Shown here piece by piece: positions 49,786-60,075 of a stretch of 64,000 nt of DNA (positions are counted from its first letter, which is position 1; every line of letters begins with the position of its first letter). This DNA comes from Chloroflexota bacterium. Its GTDB lineage: Bacteria > Chloroflexota > Dehalococcoidia > Lucifugimonadales > Lucifugimonadaceae. The position numbers were made by a program, and so were the translations under genes. The notes below the pieces were generated by a model. It worked only from the letters and a program-made list of their open reading frames with translations. It did not search any database and was not told the origin of the DNA. The DNA lies in contig VXSB01000035.1 in assembly GCA_009838175.1 (NCBI GenBank), positions 30,161 through 94,160 of the forward strand, written 5' to 3'.

Positions 49786-50280
49786 TCAGAGCGTTAGATC
49801 GTCGATGATCTCTGCGTTCGGGATCATTTGCAAGACTTTGGGATCCGCCTTTATCTTTGTGGAGCGGCTGCCCCCGCCGAGGATGACGTAGGGCTGTTCG
49901 AGGAGAGAGGAGTCGATGTAGATGGGGATGTCTGGTGGGAGAGCGAGGCAGGTAACGCCGCCGATCATCATGCCGGTAAGTTCGGATGTCTCTTCGGCTT
50001 TTGCGAACGAGGCACGCTTGATGCCCATTAGCTCGCAGACTTTGTGGTTTACATCGAGGCGTTTGTCGGCGCGCACGACCGAGGCCGAGTGCTTTTTGGC
50101 ACCGCGTTTGCTGGCAACGACGATGGTGTTGCCTGAGGTCTCGATCGGGAAGCCGTACTTTTCGCAGAAGTTGATGGTATCAGCGAAGTCGGGATCGATC
50201 TGGACGACTTCGTAAGACGCTCCGATATCGTCCAAGAAGGATGTCACGCGGCCTTCGATTTCTCGACTCTGGTCGGTCAA
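49786..50280 (-). CDS. YbaK/aminoacyl-tRNA deacylase family protein
   Basis: VTSFLDDIGASYEVVQIDPDFADTINFCEKYGFPIETSGNTIVVASKRG...ADKRLDVNHKVCELMGIKRASFA. Confidence 0.88.
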   Translation of the reverse strand: MTDQSREIEGRVTSFLDDIGASYEVVQIDPDFADTINFCEKYGFPIETSGNTIVVASKRGAKKHSASVVRADKRLDVNHKVCELMGIKRASFAKAEETSELTGMMIGGVTCLALPPDIPIYIDSSLLEQPYVILGGGSRSTKIKADPKVLQMIPNAEIIDDLTL

Positions 50281-50348
50281 TTTTCACCTCGTCTGGTGTC
50301 GGATGTTTTGGGTGCTGCAGGTATCTAGCGTATTATCTTGAATTGGCG

Positions 50349-50879
50349 ATGACTTGTTGGCTGATCAATACGACCCGCGAGAACTACGACATCACGCGGG
50401 AGCGCGGCTTCGACCTGATGGGCATTGACGCGCCCAACTCACGCAAGGCTTCGCAGATGGTTTCGGGCGATCGCATCGTCTTCTATATTCGGGACGATCG
50501 CAGCTTTGCTGCCGCTGCAACGGTGACGGCGAAGGTGCTTCACGATAGTTCGCCGATCTGGAAACATCACACCAAGAAGGAGAAATTCCGTAACCGAGTC
50601 CCGATCGAGCTGGATGTTATCGCCGAGGATGGGGATTGGGTTGACGCCTTGCAAGTAGGACCAACGATGGAGTATGTCAAGCGTTGGCCGCCCGAGATGT
50701 GGGAACTCGCATTCTTCGGCATGGTGCATATCATCTCCAAGCGCGACTTCGAACTTTTGGAGAACGAACTAAATCGTTACGCCGATGATGCCGAATATGA
50801 GGGCGAACTTGAGTACGAGACTGACCGCGGTGATGAGCAAGAAGACGAAGAAGCGGTCGAAGTCGGCGTGACCGATTAG
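50349..50879 (+). CDS. EVE domain protein
   Basis: MTCWLINTTRENYDITRERGFDLMGIDAPNSRKASQMVSGDRIVFYIRDDRSFAAAATVTAKV. Confidence 0.88.
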   Translation: MTCWLINTTRENYDITRERGFDLMGIDAPNSRKASQMVSGDRIVFYIRDDRSFAAAATVTAKVLHDSSPIWKHHTKKEKFRNRVPIELDVIAEDGDWVDALQVGPTMEYVKRWPPEMWELAFFGMVHIISKRDFELLENELNRYADDAEYEGELEYETDRGDEQEDEEAVEVGVTD

Positions 50880-50890
50880 GTTAATCAATT

Positions 50891-51961
50891 CTATGCCGCG
50901 GCTGGCTCGATCTCGGTAACACCATCCATCAACACGAAGCCAGTCGGCGACACGCTAGATTTCATGCGCGCCGGCCCATCGTCTACATCGAAGTTGGCGG
51001 CATAGAGGTGATCCAAAGTCGTCATCTCCGTAGGCTCGAAACCGCCAAGATCACTGGCTGCAACGTATTCTTCCAACATCTCCTCGTTGGTGATGGTGGG
51101 AGTGCAGGACGCTACCACGTTTGGCATCAGGCAGAAACGAATGGCCAGCTGACCGATTGTGGCATCGTAGTTTTCCAAGAGGAAGTCTATAGCCGCGAGT
51201 TTTCGGATCGCTGACTTCATCCACATCAGCCGTCGGTATGAACGATGGTCAGATTCCCCGAACGGCGTCTCATCTAAGACAGTGTCCTTAGTGTGCGTGC
51301 CATCGAGCATGCCTGAAGCGTGCGGAACTCGTGTGAAGACTCCGACATCGTTTGCGGTTGCCGCATCGATGATCGCCCGCGCTGGGTCCTGCTCGAGTAT
51401 CGAGTAGATGATCTGTGCCGGCACACGGCGTTCGGAAACCGACGCGACACCTTCATCCTGCCATCCGAGGTCGGGCCCAACTGCGACAGCGTAGTGGCGA
51501 ATCTTGCCGCTATCCTTGAGCCGTTCTAACTCTTCGAACGTGTCGTCGCGCCGGATCGCTTCTAAACGTGCGTTGTGCATCTGAAAGATGTCGATGCAGT
51601 CGATGTTTAGGCGATTGAGGGATTGGTCGCATTGCTTGGCTACCGCTTCAGGTGACCAGTCGTGGGGCCTTTCACGGTGCCCGGTTCGCGGGGCATCGAG
51701 GTCATACCCGAATTTAGTGCCTATGACCAGATCGTTCAACTCTCCGGGCGTGAACGCTTCTGCAAGAATCGTTTCGCCATAACCATCGCCGTATGCCGGG
51801 GCGGAATCGAAGAAGGTGATGCCGAGGTCGCGCGCTTTTCGCAGCAGTTGAACACCGAAATCTTGGTCTGTCACCCCCCACCACGTTGTCGCAACGCTCC
51901 AAACGCCGAAACCGACCTCTGAAAGTATCAGATCGGTCGATTTGAGTTGTCGATGCTTCAT
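50891..51961 (-). CDS. Aldo/keto reductase
   Basis: [23 protein letters not shown]...[25 protein letters not shown]...[11 protein letters not shown]. Confidence 0.95.
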   Translation of the reverse strand: MKHRQLKSTDLILSEVGFGVWSVATTWWGVTDQDFGVQLLRKARDLGITFFDSAPAYGDGYGETILAEAFTPGELNDLVIGTKFGYDLDAPRTGHRERPHDWSPEAVAKQCDQSLNRLNIDCIDIFQMHNARLEAIRRDDTFEELERLKDSGKIRHYAVAVGPDLGWQDEGVASVSERRVPAQIIYSILEQDPARAIIDAATANDVGVFTRVPHASGMLDGTHTKDTVLDETPFGESDHRSYRRLMWMKSAIRKLAAIDFLLENYDATIGQLAIRFCLMPNVVASCTPTITNEEMLEEYVAASDLGGFEPTEMTTLDHLYAANFDVDDGPARMKSSVSPTGFVLMDGVTEIEPAAA

Positions 51962-52542
51962 GCTACCGGTACGGGTTTTACGGACGCTTCCGAAAGCAAG
52001 AGTCTAATTTCTCGTAACCGATCTTCCCATTCCGCATCCGGAATGGCTGGAAAAGACCGTGTAATGTCTATCGCTGGGTTGATGTCGACCCACGACTTGC
52101 AGCCCTTGTGATGCGGTGCAACGGGGATCTGGATCGGTTCGATCAACCTGTATGTTCGTAGCACGATAAGGTCGGCGGCATGACGAGGTTTCCAAGCAAT
52201 GCGCTTGTTCACGAACTCATCCGTCCAGACATGTAAATCCGACAACGCTTCCAACTGCTCAGCGTGGTTGACCGTCAACACGTCCGCAACCTCTGCCCAA
52301 GCAGTGAAAGTTACGGTATCGCCAGCGACAGGAGCGTCGTAATCGACCAAGTGCTGAAACTCGGGTTTCAGCAATCGGTCAGCTTCATGAAAGTGGGTAG
52401 GGTAGAGCAGGAAATGTCGATGAGGAATTTCGAAATGGCGGTTGGCTTCTCGGATGCCGCCTTTTCGTAGAAGGAACAACTGATCGCCCGATGCGAGCGC
52501 GTCGATGGTGGCGGACCACTCTTTCAGAGCGATGTTGAGCAT
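51958..52542 (-). CDS. DUF1802 family protein
   Basis: [52 protein letters not shown]. Confidence 0.88.
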   Translation of the reverse strand: MLNIALKEWSATIDALASGDQLFLLRKGGIREANRHFEIPHRHFLLYPTHFHEADRLLKPEFQHLVDYDAPVAGDTVTFTAWAEVADVLTVNHAEQLEALSDLHVWTDEFVNKRIAWKPRHAADLIVLRTYRLIEPIQIPVAPHHKGCKSWVDINPAIDITRSFPAIPDAEWEDRLREIRLLLSEASVKPVPVA

Positions 52543-52598
52543 GTTTTCGATTTTAGTCGAGTTATCAGAGTGGTCCTAGGGAGTTCGTTCGGGATGAC

Positions 52599-53357
52599 TC
52601 ACACAGATCGATTGTGAAATGTCTCCAACGTTACTCCTCGTATCTGTGCCAAGAAATCAGCAACTATCCTTACGTCCTTCGGCTCTGTCCACCTCGCGCG
52701 ATTCTTCTTAAAGGGTTGGGGATAGGCGTCAGTCTCCAAGACGATGCTGTCTAGCGGGACGCGACGCGCGACGTCTTGGAGTTCCTTCGAGCGGAGCAGG
52801 GGCTTGGCGAAGGAGATTTTAAGTCCGAGGTCGAGGACTTTTCGGGCGTAGTCGTAGTCACCTTGGAAGTAGTGGGCGGCGCCTCCGAGTTGTCCGGCGT
52901 CTTGGTCAACGAGGATGTCTAGGGCGGATGCGCGGGCTTCGAAGCGCGAGAGGTCATCAAGGTGCTCTCGGACGTGGAACACGACGGGCAGGTCGTGTCG
53001 CTTGGCGATCTTGATCTGAGCGGCGAAAGCTTCCTCTTGCCAGCGATGATCAGGACTGTTGGGCATGTGATCGATGCCGATTTCGCTCATGACGGTGACG
53101 CGCTCGTGGGATGCCATTGATTCAAGCGTGGCGATGTCTTCGGATGAGATCGGTGCTTCGAGGTCGGCGGGGTGTATGCCAACACCTGCGAACACGTTCG
53201 GATAGGTCTCGGCGAGAGCGATGGCGCGTCTGGAGTCTTCGATGGTGGTCCCAGCGGCAATGATGGTGGAGACCCCAGCCTCGGCGGCGCGCTGGAGCAT
53301 CCCCGGAACTTCCGACGGGTCATGTTGCTGGATATGAGTGTGGATGTCGATCAGCAT
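52599..53357 (-). CDS. TatD family hydrolase
   Basis: MLIDIHTHIQQHD...GVGIHPADLEAP...SEIGIDHM...LPVVFHVREHLDD...IVLETDAYPQP. Confidence 0.93.
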   Translation of the reverse strand: MLIDIHTHIQQHDPSEVPGMLQRAAEAGVSTIIAAGTTIEDSRRAIALAETYPNVFAGVGIHPADLEAPISSEDIATLESMASHERVTVMSEIGIDHMPNSPDHRWQEEAFAAQIKIAKRHDLPVVFHVREHLDDLSRFEARASALDILVDQDAGQLGGAAHYFQGDYDYARKVLDLGLKISFAKPLLRSKELQDVARRVPLDSIVLETDAYPQPFKKNRARWTEPKDVRIVADFLAQIRGVTLETFHNRSV

Positions 53358-53911
53358 GAGGTTTGCTCAAGTTCGTCGGAAGCGGGTGCTTCAAGCTCGG
53401 ATCTTAGTGTCGAAGCCAATTCGTCGCCCCAGCTTTCAATTTCGTCCCACTGTCGGTAGTCGCCGTTAGGCGTGACTCGCAGAATGGCGTCGATGATGCG
53501 GAGATAGAAGGGCAGATTTCTTCGCGAGTATGCACCTTTGAACGTGGCTGTCGAGACGACGCTGAGTTGCACGTCTTCTTGGTTGAACGCTTTCTCGACC
53601 CAGGCGTCGTGCTCTTCCCGAAGCTTGCCGGGATGTTTGACGTCGATCATGCCAACGCTGAAGAGCGCGATTGGGATGTTGGTAATCCGCTCTCGATTAG
53701 CGATCAAGAGCAACGCTGGTTCGGGCAGCCAACGCGCGGCGTACATCGGTGAGCCGATGACTAACGCGTCATATTTCGTCACTTCGATGCCGAGGTTGGC
53801 GTGTAAAACATCGGTGTCGAAGCCGGCTGCACTGAGGCGTTCGCCGATGCGTGCCGCTATCTCGGCGGTTGAGCCGTGTTTCGTGCCGTACGCCACTAGA
53901 ATTCGTGCCAT
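53351..53911 (-). CDS. Flavodoxin domain protein (HemG-like)
   Basis: RILVAYGTKHGSTAEIAARIGERLSAAGFDTDVLHA...DALVIGSPMYAARWLPE. Confidence 0.88.
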   Translation of the reverse strand: MARILVAYGTKHGSTAEIAARIGERLSAAGFDTDVLHANLGIEVTKYDALVIGSPMYAARWLPEPALLLIANRERITNIPIALFSVGMIDVKHPGKLREEHDAWVEKAFNQEDVQLSVVSTATFKGAYSRRNLPFYLRIIDAILRVTPNGDYRQWDEIESWGDELASTLRSELEAPASDELEQTSC

Positions 53912-54037
53912 GAGAAAAGGGTACAGCTATCAGATGATGTCGAAAATCCGGGATATGCTTTACAGACGCATCGAAGGTGCGTTCGCGGTGCTATGAGGTC
54001 TCGTTCGGATTTTTCGGCATCGGCTTGGAGATGCCCA

Positions 54038-54676
54038 ATGTTTGAAACAGCTTTACTCTACGTTCACATTCTCGCCGGTTCGACCGCGTTGCTCGCGGCT
54101 GTAATCCCGGTCGTAACTAAGAAAGGCGGCACGCACCATGTGAGGGCAGGACGTGTGTACGCGCTGGCGATGACCATCGTTTTCGTTACAGCGTTGCCAC
54201 TCGCCATTCTTGGTGACGACATTTTCTTGCTGATTATTGCTTTTTTCAGTTTCTACTTGGTGTTTGCGGGTTGGCGCTTCGCCCGTAACAACAGTGGGAA
54301 ACCTCTGTGGGTCGACTGGACGGCGGTATCCGTCATGGCCGTCATCGGTTTGTCGATGTGGATCTATGGCGCAATCATTGGACTTTCGGGCGATTCGCAA
54401 TGGGTTGTTCTAGTTGTTTTTGGATCGATTGCAGTCACCCTCAGCGTGGCCGATGCGCAATACCACCGCAATTGGTCCGAATCGGCTGCCCAACGAATAC
54501 AACGCCACTTGACCAACATGCTCGCCGGCACAATCGCCACGATAACCGCCGTAGCGGTCGTCAACTTGGATTTCGAACCCGCGTGGATAACTTGGATCGC
54601 CCCAACGGTATTCATTACTCCCCTCATTGTGTGGTGGAACGTAAGGTTGACTCGACTACGGATGCAGCGAACGTGA
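54038..54676 (+). CDS. Multi-pass membrane protein (DUF2306-like)
   Basis: ALLYVHILAGSTALLAAVIPVVTKKGGTHHVRAGRVYALAMTIVFVTALPLA. Confidence 0.7.
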   Translation: MFETALLYVHILAGSTALLAAVIPVVTKKGGTHHVRAGRVYALAMTIVFVTALPLAILGDDIFLLIIAFFSFYLVFAGWRFARNNSGKPLWVDWTAVSVMAVIGLSMWIYGAIIGLSGDSQWVVLVVFGSIAVTLSVADAQYHRNWSESAAQRIQRHLTNMLAGTIATITAVAVVNLDFEPAWITWIAPTVFITPLIVWWNVRLTRLRMQRT

Positions 54677-54759
54677 CGAGCGGCGACTAGGTAGGTCTCG
54701 TAACTCAGAGATAACCTTTACTGCACAGGAATCGGGATAGATACGAAAGGCACCATAAA

Positions 54760-55734
54760 ATGCGACCAGGATTTGGACAGTTCAATACGCCGACCCCCGA
54801 ATTCCTGAGGTTTGCCGCCCAATACGGAGTGAAGGACGTGTTGCTCGCACAACCGCAGATCCCGGATGCTGGCGGCAAGTGGGCGGTGAGCGATCTTGTG
54901 AAGATGCGGATTCAGGTCGAGAACGAGGGTTTACGTTTGATGGCGATCGAGAATGTGCCGCTTACGTTTTACCAAGAGATCATCGTGGGCGGCCCGAACC
55001 GAGAACGACAGATCGAAAACATGGTAGAGACCATCCGTAACATCGGGGCCGCAGGTATACCGATCTTCGGTTATCACTGGATGCCTTCACACGTGTGGAG
55101 ATCGCAGCCGGCGATAATCCGAGGCGGCGCATTGGCCACGGCGTTCGACAACGACGAGGCGCGGAAGATGCCGAATACGCATGGGCGAGAGCACACCGAG
55201 GAGGAGATGTGGGAGCGACTTGAGGAGTGGATACGTATCATCACGCCAGTCGCTGAGGAGGCTGGTGTGCGATGCGGCATCCATCCATGCGACCCGCCTG
55301 TCGAGAAGCTAGGCGGTATCCCCCAGCTGTTCCGGTCGTTCGATGCGTACAAGCGATTGATCGAGATCGTCGACTCGCCGAGCAACGGTATCGAGTTCTG
55401 CCAAGGCACCTTCTCGGAGATGGAGGATGCCGCAGACGGCGGGATTTACGACATGATCCGGTACTTCGGCGAGCGCAAAAAGATACTCTACGTGCACTTC
55501 AGGAACGTTTCCGGGACCGTACCCAAATTCCGCGAAGAGTTCATCAACACCGGTCACGTCGATATGTACGAGGCGATGAAGATATACCACGAGGTCGGCT
55601 ACGACTCGTTCTTCATTGACGACCACGTACCGCAGACATTCGAGGACACACCGTGGGGGCACCGCGGCAGGGCGTTCGCCAACGGCTACATCCAAGCCAT
55701 GATCGAAGCGGTTACGAAACAGTCTGCCGATTGA
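54760..55734 (+). CDS. Mannonate dehydratase family protein
   Basis: LRFAAQYGVKDVLLAQPQIP...GLRLMAIENVP...VRCGIHPCDPPVEKLGGIPQLFRSF...FRNVSGTVPKFREEFINTGHVDMYEAMKIYHEVGYDSFFIDDHVP. Confidence 0.88.
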   Translation: MRPGFGQFNTPTPEFLRFAAQYGVKDVLLAQPQIPDAGGKWAVSDLVKMRIQVENEGLRLMAIENVPLTFYQEIIVGGPNRERQIENMVETIRNIGAAGIPIFGYHWMPSHVWRSQPAIIRGGALATAFDNDEARKMPNTHGREHTEEEMWERLEEWIRIITPVAEEAGVRCGIHPCDPPVEKLGGIPQLFRSFDAYKRLIEIVDSPSNGIEFCQGTFSEMEDAADGGIYDMIRYFGERKKILYVHFRNVSGTVPKFREEFINTGHVDMYEAMKIYHEVGYDSFFIDDHVPQTFEDTPWGHRGRAFANGYIQAMIEAVTKQSAD

Positions 55735-55754
55735 GGCCAAGACCACCACAATCC

Positions 55755-55775
55755 CGTCATTCCGGCGAAAGCCGG
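55755..55775. repeat. Short palindromic intergenic repeat cgtcattccggcgaaagccgg, copy 1
   Basis: Same 21-mer recurs at 62583. Confidence 0.8.
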
Positions 55776-55831
55776 CGCTTCAGCGGACGGGACGTCCATC
55801 CAGATGAGTTGGGTGGATTAGGAGATAAACG

Positions 55832-56350
55832 ATGCCAGACTTCAAGGACGCAGTCCGCAGCGGATTGATCGAATACATGGAAGGGCTCGAGAAAGCGCTG
55901 GATGGATTAACCGAGGACGAGTTGCGATACCAACCCGCTCTCCACGCAAACTTCATCGAGTGGATCGTCTGGCACATGGCCCGAGTGGAGGACCGCTGGG
56001 TCAACCTCGTGCTCCGGCAAGATGACGACATCTGGGTAAAAGACGGCTGGTACAAGCGCTTCGGAATGGATCCTGACGACTACGGACGGGAAGATACCGC
56101 AGAGAAAATGCGGGCAATGCCCAAGACAGATATCAACGAGATGATGGACTACTACCGCCAAGCGCGCGCGGTCACACTTGCACATCTCGACGAAATGCCC
56201 GTCGAAGACCTCGACAAAGAGTTCTATCACCCGCGCAGGAAGATCGCGGTAAGCGGCGCGTGGGTATTAGGGCACATCCTCGTCGAAGAGGCTCAGCATC
56301 TAGGGCAGATCGCGTACCTGCGCGGAATGATGCGCGGGTTGGATGGGTAG
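55832..56350 (+). CDS. DinB family protein, tandem copy 1
   Basis: LEKALDGLTEDELRYQPALHANFIEWIVWHMARVEDRWVNL; HxxxExxHxGQI C-terminus. Confidence 0.88.
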   Translation: MPDFKDAVRSGLIEYMEGLEKALDGLTEDELRYQPALHANFIEWIVWHMARVEDRWVNLVLRQDDDIWVKDGWYKRFGMDPDDYGREDTAEKMRAMPKTDINEMMDYYRQARAVTLAHLDEMPVEDLDKEFYHPRRKIAVSGAWVLGHILVEEAQHLGQIAYLRGMMRGLDG

Positions 56351-56881
56351 TTGGGGACTAGCCATGAACCCTTTCTTCAAGCTATTGACAGCGGCATCAA
56401 CGAGTGCTTTGGCAAGCTGAATCGGGCTTTGGATGGGCTGAGCGAAGACGAGCTTCGTTGGCAACCGACGCTGGAGGCGAACCCCATCGACTGGATGGTT
56501 TGGCACATGGCAAGAGTTGAAGACAACTTGGTCAATGTTGTACTTCAAAATCAAGCTCCAATCTGGGAACGCGACGGCTGGGGCGATCGTTTAGGCACCT
56601 CTTACGCCGGTGCTGGCGCTGGGATGACAATGGATGAAATCCGTGCAATGGGTCGGATCGATGTTCCACTTGTCATGAAGTACTACCGGTCGATTCGCAT
56701 GGAGACATCGGACTACTTCGAGAACGTGATGCGCGAAGATGACCTGTCGAGAGTCATCGAACACACAAACTTCCGAGGTTGGACGGGCGCTCAAATCTTG
56801 GGTCGCCTGTTATGCGAAGAAGCTGAACATCTCGGACAGATCGAATACCTCCGAGGCATGATGAGAGGACTGAACAAATGA
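56351..56881 (+). CDS. DinB family protein, tandem copy 2
   Basis: LNRALDGLSEDELRWQPTLEANPIDWMVWHMARVEDNLVNV; CEEAEHLGQIEYLRGMMRGLNK. Confidence 0.88.
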   Translation: MGTSHEPFLQAIDSGINECFGKLNRALDGLSEDELRWQPTLEANPIDWMVWHMARVEDNLVNVVLQNQAPIWERDGWGDRLGTSYAGAGAGMTMDEIRAMGRIDVPLVMKYYRSIRMETSDYFENVMREDDLSRVIEHTNFRGWTGAQILGRLLCEEAEHLGQIEYLRGMMRGLNK

Positions 56882-57399
56882 TGAGACCATTCTTAGTAGC
56901 CATAGATTCAGGCCTGAACGAGGCTTTCGACAAACTAAAAAGGGCGCTAGACGGCCTCTCCGAAGACGAGCTCCATTGGCGGCCCGCATTGGAGTCGAAC
57001 ACCATAGATTGGATGGTGTGGCACATGGCCCGAGTCGAAGACAACTGGATCAACGTCCGCCTTCGAAATTCCGATTCCATCTGGGACAGCGACGGTTGGG
57101 CCGAGCGTTGCGGTGTCGAAGAACCGACCAACGGATTCGGCCAGACCGCAGAAGATATCCGAGCGATGCCGGCGTTTGATGTCCCGAAGATCATGGACTA
57201 CTACCAAGCCGTCCGCAACGGCACAACCGCATACTTCGAAAACGAGATGAAGGAATCCGACCTGACCATCGAACTCACACATCCGCGCTACGACCCGATC
57301 ACCTATGCATGGGTCCTCGGCCATCTCCTCTGCGAAGAGGCGGAACACCTAGGTCAGATCGAGTATCTGCGCGGGATGATGCGGGGTATTAACAAGTGA
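56878..57399 (+). CDS. DinB family protein, tandem copy 3
   Basis: LKRALDGLSEDELHWRPALESNTIDWMVWHMARVEDNWINV; CEEAEHLGQIEYLRGMMRGINK. Confidence 0.88.
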   Translation: MMRPFLVAIDSGLNEAFDKLKRALDGLSEDELHWRPALESNTIDWMVWHMARVEDNWINVRLRNSDSIWDSDGWAERCGVEEPTNGFGQTAEDIRAMPAFDVPKIMDYYQAVRNGTTAYFENEMKESDLTIELTHPRYDPITYAWVLGHLLCEEAEHLGQIEYLRGMMRGINK

Positions 57400-57426
57400 C
57401 ATTTCGTTGCAAGGAGGATCATTCAG

Positions 57427-58218
57427 ATGACTCAACCAAGAATCCCCCAACTACAAGGCAACCCCATCTGGTTCAGTCTGTCCACTCCTGATCCGCAAGG
57501 TGCCAAAGATTTCTACACCGGTCTTTTCGGCTGGGAGTGGGCGGATGTTCCGATGTCGGGTGGCAATACCTACCACATGGCGATTAAGGACGACGCCAAC
57601 ATCGCCGGTATGTCTGCCAACGACGATATTCACGGAGTTATGGGAGTGTGGGTCAACAGCGTCTATGTCGAGGATGCCGAAGAGACCGCCGAGCGAATAA
57701 AGGCGAACGGCGGCAGCGTGCTTACCGAGCCTCACAATGCCGACGGTTGGGGCGTAACTGCGACCATCGCAACGCCAGAAGGCGCGGTGTTCGGCTTATG
57801 GCAAAGCCTGAAAGGCTATGGTGCCGACATATTCGGAGAACCAGGCTCTGTGTGCTGGATCGAGTATCACACGCATGACTTGAAAGCTTCGAAAGAGTTT
57901 TACACCGCAGTTTTCGGTGCCAGATTCGAAGAATTCAAGATACCGATGGATGACGGATCTGGTGATGAGTTCAGCATGACGATGCTCGATTTGGGCAGAG
58001 ACCAGGAACATTGCGCATTCGTTGAGTTGCCAGACGCATCATCGCCCGCAAGTTGGGCGACATATTTCATGACGGAAGACATTCACGCTTCAGTGGCGAA
58101 GGCACAATCGCTTGGTGCCGAGTTGGTTTTCGGTGTCATGGACGTGCCTCCCGGGTCGTTCGCCGTCATGCACGATCCACAAGGTGTGCGCTTCAGCCTT
58201 TGGCAATCCGCAGAATAG
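57427..58218 (+). CDS. VOC family protein (two domains), tandem copy 1
   Basis: NPIWFSLSTPDPQGAKDFYTGLFGWEW...SVCWIEYHTHDLKASKEFYTAVFGARF. Confidence 0.92.
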   Translation: MTQPRIPQLQGNPIWFSLSTPDPQGAKDFYTGLFGWEWADVPMSGGNTYHMAIKDDANIAGMSANDDIHGVMGVWVNSVYVEDAEETAERIKANGGSVLTEPHNADGWGVTATIATPEGAVFGLWQSLKGYGADIFGEPGSVCWIEYHTHDLKASKEFYTAVFGARFEEFKIPMDDGSGDEFSMTMLDLGRDQEHCAFVELPDASSPASWATYFMTEDIHASVAKAQSLGAELVFGVMDVPPGSFAVMHDPQGVRFSLWQSAE

Positions 58219-58329
58219 CCGGTCTGGTCATTTGCCAGATTGATGCCGACGCGCAACGGTTACGTTTTATCCTGAAGTTTTGGGTCAGTGTGAAAGCAGT
58301 TGGGAATCACGCTTAGTTAGGAGAAAGAG

Positions 58330-59163
58330 TTGAGCAGTTCGTCGAAACCAGTTCAGGGGACGCCGGTTTGGTGGGATTTGGCGTCTACGGATGTAGATGC
58401 GACCAAGAAATTCTATTCAGAGTTGCTGGGTTGGGAGTGGCACGATCTGATGTCTAGCCCGCAAGGGGTGTTCACGGTGGCGAAAGTAGGCGGGAGGACA
58501 GTCGGCGGTGTCTACACCGACAATCCGGGTATGCCGAAGGCCGAGGGGCCGACGATGTGGGTCAACACTTATTGGGTCGATGATGCTGAGGCGGCGATGA
58601 ATCGAGCAGTTGAAAAAGGGGGGACGGTGTTGATGCCAGCGTGCGAGGATCCGGCTGGTGGCGGATTCAAGTCGTTGCTACTGACGCCTGAAGGCGCGCC
58701 GTTCGTAGTTTGGAGCGGAGACAAGGGCGTTGAGAACGAGGCGTATGGCGAGATGGGTGCGGTTTGCTGGACGGAATACTATACACGAGATGTGGCAGGG
58801 ATCAACGACTTTGTTGGTCATCTGTTCGGGTCACGATACCAGCGGGTTGATTTGTCGCGTCCTCCGGTCGGCGATGAAGACGCGGAGGGAGAAGTGCAAT
58901 ACCAGTATTTCTGGTTGAAAGTGCCCGATCTCGAGCCCGATCGTGGCGGCATGATGGAGATGGATGCGAGTTGGGGTGACATGGCGTCGCACTTCATGGT
59001 TTACTTCCGGGTCGAGGACTGCGACGCGTCGGCTGCAAAGGTAGCTGAGCTTGGTGGCGAGGTGTGCGTACCGCCAACGGAGATTCCGCCAGGCAAGTTT
59101 TCGGTGGTCAACGACTCGTTGGGTTCGACGTTCAGCATTATGTCGTTGCGCCCGATGGAGTAA
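58330..59163 (+). CDS. VOC family protein (two domains), tandem copy 2
   Basis: TPVWWDLASTDVDATKKFYSELLGWEW...AVCWTEYYTRDVAGINDFVGHLFGSRY. Confidence 0.92.
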   Translation: MSSSSKPVQGTPVWWDLASTDVDATKKFYSELLGWEWHDLMSSPQGVFTVAKVGGRTVGGVYTDNPGMPKAEGPTMWVNTYWVDDAEAAMNRAVEKGGTVLMPACEDPAGGGFKSLLLTPEGAPFVVWSGDKGVENEAYGEMGAVCWTEYYTRDVAGINDFVGHLFGSRYQRVDLSRPPVGDEDAEGEVQYQYFWLKVPDLEPDRGGMMEMDASWGDMASHFMVYFRVEDCDASAAKVAELGGEVCVPPTEIPPGKFSVVNDSLGSTFSIMSLRPME

Positions 59164-59250
59164 CCACAGATTGGCGACGCGAGACGCGCCGAACCTCATT
59201 TCGACGCGTCCAAAGCAACAACACAACAAGGCGAGAAAGGCTAAAAACAC

Positions 59251-60051
59251 ATGCCGAAAGTTGAAAAATACGCTCAGGGAACCCCGTCGTGGGTCGATCT
59301 GTCAACCTCTGACCAACCAGCCGCGAAGAATTTTTACGCCACGCTGTTCGGGTGGGATTACGAAGACAACGATGCGGGTAATGGAATGATCTACTCCATG
59401 GCCCAAATCGACGGGGCTCCCGCAGGCGCCATCGCTCCTCAGCAGCCAGAAGAAGCTCAGCAAGGCATCCCGCCGCATTGGAACGTCTACATCACCGTAG
59501 ATGACGTCGACGCAGTTGCCGAACGAGTGCCAGAATTGGGCGGCAACGTGCTCATGGCTCCCATGGATGTGTTCGACGCCGGGCGTATGATCGTCGCGCA
59601 AGACTCGGTCGGTGCTGTAGTCATGTTCTGGCAACCCAACCAACACATCGGCGCTGAAGTCCGAGATGAGCATGGAGCATTGACGTGGACGCTCGTGATG
59701 ACTAACGACAAGGATGCGTCCGCTGATTTCTACTCGAAGTTGCTCGACATCGAAGTAGCAAGAGACGCAATGCCTTCACCAGACGGTGGCACAGTGCACC
59801 AATTGATGGTGAACGGCGCACCCGTTGCCAGCATCATGAACATGCCGCAAAACCTGCTAGATATGGGGGTACCGCCACATTGGGAGGTCTACTTCAGGGT
59901 TGACGACGCACAAGCAGTCTGCGACGCCGCAACTGCGAACGGCGGAATGGTTTACATGGGGCCGGCAGACTTGGGACCAATGGGAACAATCGGCTTCATG
60001 CAGGACCCGCAAGGCGCACAGTTCGGCGTCCAATCGCCTCCAGCCGGATAG
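59251..60051 (+). CDS. VOC family protein (two domains), tandem copy 3
   Basis: TPSWVDLSTSDQPAAKNFYATLFGWDY...EVRDEHGALTWTLVMTNDKDASADFYSKLLDI. Confidence 0.92.
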   Translation: MPKVEKYAQGTPSWVDLSTSDQPAAKNFYATLFGWDYEDNDAGNGMIYSMAQIDGAPAGAIAPQQPEEAQQGIPPHWNVYITVDDVDAVAERVPELGGNVLMAPMDVFDAGRMIVAQDSVGAVVMFWQPNQHIGAEVRDEHGALTWTLVMTNDKDASADFYSKLLDIEVARDAMPSPDGGTVHQLMVNGAPVASIMNMPQNLLDMGVPPHWEVYFRVDDAQAVCDAATANGGMVYMGPADLGPMGTIGFMQDPQGAQFGVQSPPAG

Positions 60052-60075
60052 ACGAACCGCGAAAGGAATACTGAC

